A stretch of DNA of 10,849 nucleotides, from assembly GCA_009838595.1 (NCBI GenBank), contig VXRI01000252.1, positions 1 through 10,849 of the forward strand, in the 5' to 3' direction. Each line of letters starts with the position of its first letter. The stretch's first letter is position 1. A program made the position numbers and the translations under genes. Of the stretch, positions 9,090-10,849 are shown one piece after another. The DNA is from Chloroflexota bacterium (GTDB taxonomy: Bacteria > Chloroflexota > Dehalococcoidia > Lucifugimonadales > JADFKI01). The notes under the pieces were generated by a model. That model saw only the letters and a program-made list of their open reading frames with translations. It had not been told where the DNA came from and searched no databases.

Positions 9090-9235
9090 TGTTGACATTT
9101 GTGCCATCCCCGTGAAAATGGGAATCCAGAATCTCAAAACGCAGCTATTTTGTCTCATTAACGCTGCTTGCAGACTCTGTATTCCTGCTTTCTGTCTTCG
9201 CAGGAATGACAGGATTTAATGGTGGAATGTCAACA
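9090..9235. mobile_element. MITE-like or REP-like element with terminal inverted repeats
   Basis: TGTTGACATT (9090-9099) is repeated in inverse as AATGTCAACA (9226-9235), giving perfect 10-bp ends about 146 bp apart. Inside are nested palindromes: ATCCCC-N8-GGGAAT (9106-9125), GCAGC/GCTGC (9141-9145 and 9163-9167), and ATTCCTGC/GCAGGAAT (9181-9188 and 9200-9207). The last is extended by CTGT/ACAG with one bulge. The left arm read forward and the right arm read in reverse share the CATtCC...GGAATcCAGA pattern, so the element is roughly two inverted copies of one unit. There is no coding capacity and no clear target-site duplication. It resembles non-autonomous elements or dispersed ATTCCC-N8-GGGAAT repeats known from other bacteria. 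Lying between convergent genes, it may also end transcription from both sides. Confidence 0.6.
9181..9207. repeat. Strong palindrome inside the inverted-repeat element
   Basis: ATTCCTGC and GCAGGAAT form an 8-bp perfect stem around an 11-nt loop. CTGT (9177-9180) and ACAG (9209-9212) extend it to 12 bp with one bulged G at 9208. It is the most stable-looking hairpin between the two convergent genes. Confidence 0.65.
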
Positions 9236-9427
9236 GAACCTGGCGTCGTGTCAGTCTGCTTGTGCAAATGAGCTTATGAACATCCTCGTGAGTGACAGCA
9301 TAACAGACATTCGCCATGTTAAAGGAAATTTGTAGGAACGGTACGAATCTGTGGGACAGACAGATGGAGTCGCTGTCGTGGCGAAGTGCGCGGTATGCGT
9401 AGAGCTTGTGGGATGATAGAGGATATG
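9236..9427. other. Intergenic remainder with no recognisable gene
   Basis: Between the inverted-repeat element and the stop of the 247-residue ORF I see only very short frames (for example 19 codons from an ATG just after 9270), none with a family pattern. No tRNA cloverleaf or terminator with a T-run is visible. Confidence 0.5.
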
Positions 9428-10171
9428 CTAAGGCTGCTCAGGCGCGTATCCTCCGCCGGTTTGTGATTGCGATTCGGCGATCTCGCGGAGTTGGGCGATG
9501 CCCTTACGCGTGTCGCTGGCGACCTTTGCCTTGTCCGATATTCGCATGCGGTACTTGAACAACCAATATAGGAACTCTTTGCACTGGCTTAGCGAAATGA
9601 CGCCTTCGTTGATGTAGCCCATTTCGGCGCAGAAATCCTGCAAGAGTTCGGCACGACTGCGACGGTATATCCGGAAATACGCTTCTTCGGAGAAATCGCC
9701 CTGGTACTGGTTTCCGTTGCTGACAGCGCGTTTATGCACTTCGCGCTCCACCGCCAATTGCAGCGCTTCTTCCACGACGACTCCGTAATAGTAATTCAGG
9801 AAACCGCTGTGCTTCTGTACGCCTAGCAATTCCTTAAATCGTTCTGCGTCGAAACTCTCTGGGAAGCGTCCGCTGAACAGCAACTCTTCGCGTTCGTCGT
9901 CGGGGATTAGTGTGCCTGCCGCCTCGCACAGGCGCTCCGCCATCAGCATCCAGTCGAATGCCTCGCCTCCGACGAAGTAATTGTTGCGTCGGTCGCCGAT
10001 GGTCTCGGTTGCGGTGCGCCAGATGGACATCGCTTCCAGCACAGCCGTAGGCCAGTCCACGCCGCGCTCGAGCGCGCCAATCAGATGCGCTATTGCTGCG
10101 GCGTCTTCCCCGTCGGTTGGCGCTGACGGTGTAACGGCATCGCTTATATCAGCCTCGTGCAAATCTTGCAA
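9428..10171 (-). CDS. Protein of unknown function, coupled to the PolX-like gene
   Basis: I do not recognise a named family in this 247-residue protein. It is soluble (no signal peptide or membrane helix) and mostly helical by appearance. It has an acidic variable N-terminus (1-25), an aromatic-rich core with WPTAVLEAMSIWRTA (40-54), NNYFVGGEAFDWMLMAERL (63-81) and FLNYYYGVVVEEAL (124-137), a basic-aromatic segment SEEAYFRIYRRSRAELL (161-177) and CKEFLYWLFKYRMR (197-210), then a polar tail. The constrained-looking core suggests a real, conserved protein. The only sensible start is TTG 10171, with GAGGA at 10181-10185 placed 9 nt upstream. It overlaps the end of the PolX-like gene by 23 bp, which implies one transcript and coupled translation. 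A job linked to nucleic-acid repair is possible from position alone, but is a guess. Confidence 0.8.
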   Translation of the reverse strand: MQDLHEADISDAVTPSAPTDGEDAAAIAHLIGALERGVDWPTAVLEAMSIWRTATETIGDRRNNYFVGGEAFDWMLMAERLCEAAGTLIPDDEREELLFSGRFPESFDAERFKELLGVQKHSGFLNYYYGVVVEEALQLAVEREVHKRAVSNGNQYQGDFSEEAYFRIYRRSRAELLQDFCAEMGYINEGVISLSQCKEFLYWLFKYRMRISDKAKVASDTRKGIAQLREIAESQSQTGGGYAPEQP

Positions 10172-10823
10172 ACGCTTCTATCCTCGCAGGCTTGGGAGTC
10201 TTCAAGTATTCGATGAGCTTGTCATAGGGGAGGGTGTTGAGGATATGTCTCGGTTCACACCACGCGCGGCGCGCCACGCCCACGCCGAATCGGGTGTTAC
10301 TTAGGGCTTCCGTGGTGTGCGCGTCCGTGCTGATTACCAGAGGCACACCGAGTTCGCGCGCGCGCGCCGCGTGGCTGTCTCGCAAGTCTAGCCGTTCCGG
10401 CGCCGCGTTGATTTCCAGCGCGGTTCCGGTGTCTGCCGCCGCGCGGAATATCGCTTCGTAATCGGCGTCAACGCCTTGCCGCCCGCCAACAATGCGCGTG
10501 CTGAGATGTCCGATGGCATCGACATACGGGTTGCGCATCGCCTTGATGATGCGATCTGTCATCGTGGCGGCGTCCTGGCTCATCGCCGAGTGGACGGATG
10601 CGACAACCCAATCGAGTTTTTGCAAAATATCGTCGTCGTAGTCAAGCGTGCCGTCCGCGCGGATGTCCATCTCCGTGCCGCTGAGTAGGCGAATGCCGCC
10701 GATGTCCTGCTCGCACTCCCGCACGACCGATATTTGCCGTTCTAGGCGCTCTGCACTCAGCCCGTTGGATATGCCTCTGCCGACCGAATGGTCGGTGATA
10801 GCCATATATTCCAGGCCGAACAC
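10149..10823 (-). CDS. PHP phosphoesterase domain, C-terminal part of a PolX-like protein (interrupted)
   Basis: The 224 residues match the C-terminal PHP domain of bacterial family X DNA polymerases (PolX), which gives 3'-5' exonuclease or phosphodiesterase activity in base-excision repair. Metal-site residues are present: ITDHS (Asp11, His12), GTEMDI (Glu51), ASVHS (His78), IGHLS (His106) and STDAH (Asp167, His169). The ending ARRAWCEPRHILNTLPYDKLIEYLK is also typical of PolX (given here as residues 184-208). The first PHP motif (HxH), the polymerase core and the helix-hairpin-helix region are absent and would lie beyond the window edge. The open frame begins with GTG 10821-10823 directly after a TAA at 10824-10826, and no ribosome site precedes it. 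The gene therefore looks cut by a nonsense mutation or sequence error rather than naturally short. A stand-alone PHP protein is the alternative. Confidence 0.85.
   Translation of the reverse strand: MFGLEYMAITDHSVGRGISNGLSAERLERQISVVRECEQDIGGIRLLSGTEMDIRADGTLDYDDDILQKLDWVVASVHSAMSQDAATMTDRIIKAMRNPYVDAIGHLSTRIVGGRQGVDADYEAIFRAAADTGTALEINAAPERLDLRDSHAARARELGVPLVISTDAHTTEALSNTRFGVGVARRAWCEPRHILNTLPYDKLIEYLKTPKPARIEAFARFARG
10181..10185 (-). promoter_or_regulatory. Ribosome binding site supporting a TTG start at 10171
   Basis: The minus strand reads GAGGA, 9 nt before TTG 10171 and inside the 3' end of the PolX-like gene. The next in-frame TTG (10162) would be 18 nt away, which is too far. Confidence 0.5.
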
Positions 10824-10849
10824 TTACGACGAGAGGACCATGGCTAGCA
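10824..10849 (-). pseudogene. Upstream continuation of the PolX-like frame, ending in a premature TAA
   Basis: In the same frame, the bases up to the window edge read L-A-M-V-L-S-S-stop and then V-F-G-L-E-Y-M-A-I-T-D-H-S. The residues before the stop fit the helix that normally leads into this strand in PolX PHP domains. A single C-to-T change (CAA to TAA) at 10826 on the complementary strand would explain the stop. Confidence 0.5.

Overview
This is a bacterial chromosomal window with dense coding on both strands and short gaps. Base composition is moderately GC-rich by eye. Start codons vary (ATG, GTG, TTG). Several proteins have a Chloroflexota flavour (Dehalococcoidia/SAR202-like): the MoxR-type ATPase with a Cys cluster, the zinc-ribbon/MBL protein, PolX followed by an unassigned ORF, and a HicA/HicB-like pair. 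That taxonomic guess is inference; no rRNA or marker phylogeny is available here. The window looks like ordinary core and housekeeping DNA carrying a few accessory insertions or scars. It shows no CRISPR array, prophage, tRNA, rRNA or intact insertion sequence.

Layout: (1) 1-584: folB (dihydroneopterin aldolase, +) runs into the tail of a membrane sensor histidine kinase gene (585-1865, -), with 32 bp between them. The kinase has its own recognisable promoter and no response regulator next to it. (2) 1866-3044: about 200 bp of apparently non-coding DNA, then a zinc-ribbon/metallo-beta-lactamase-fold protein (2071-2889, -). It is divergent from a MoxR-like AAA+ ATPase (3045-4439, +). The 155-bp intergenic region holds an extended -10 promoter in each direction and a 9-bp direct repeat. 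(3) 4440-4968: a small toxin-antitoxin-like pair, HicA-like then HicB-like. The hicA-like reading frame appears shifted by a 4-bp tandem duplication (ATAG twice, 4517-4524), which separates its first residues from the rest. (4) 4969-7712: a compact bulged hairpin, then valS (valyl-tRNA synthetase). (5) 7796-9085: an MFS transporter of unknown substrate. (6) 9086-9427: an intergenic region with a MITE-like or REP-like element of about 146 bp. It has 10-bp terminal inverted repeats and nested hairpins, and lies between convergent genes. (7) 9428-10849 (-): an unassigned 247-residue protein, preceded and overlapped by the C-terminal PHP phosphoesterase part of a PolX-like protein. The PolX-like frame is broken by a TAA at 10824-10826, and conserved-looking residues continue upstream of the stop to the window edge.

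There is no obvious multi-gene pathway. folB (folate) and valS (translation) are housekeeping genes. The kinase, the MoxR ATPase (normally paired with a von Willebrand factor A protein, not seen here) and the MBL protein stand as single transcription units. The least ordinary signals are the two apparent reading-frame lesions (HicA-like and PolX-like), the inverted-repeat element and the hairpin ahead of valS. I did not find convincing evidence of a new multi-gene system.
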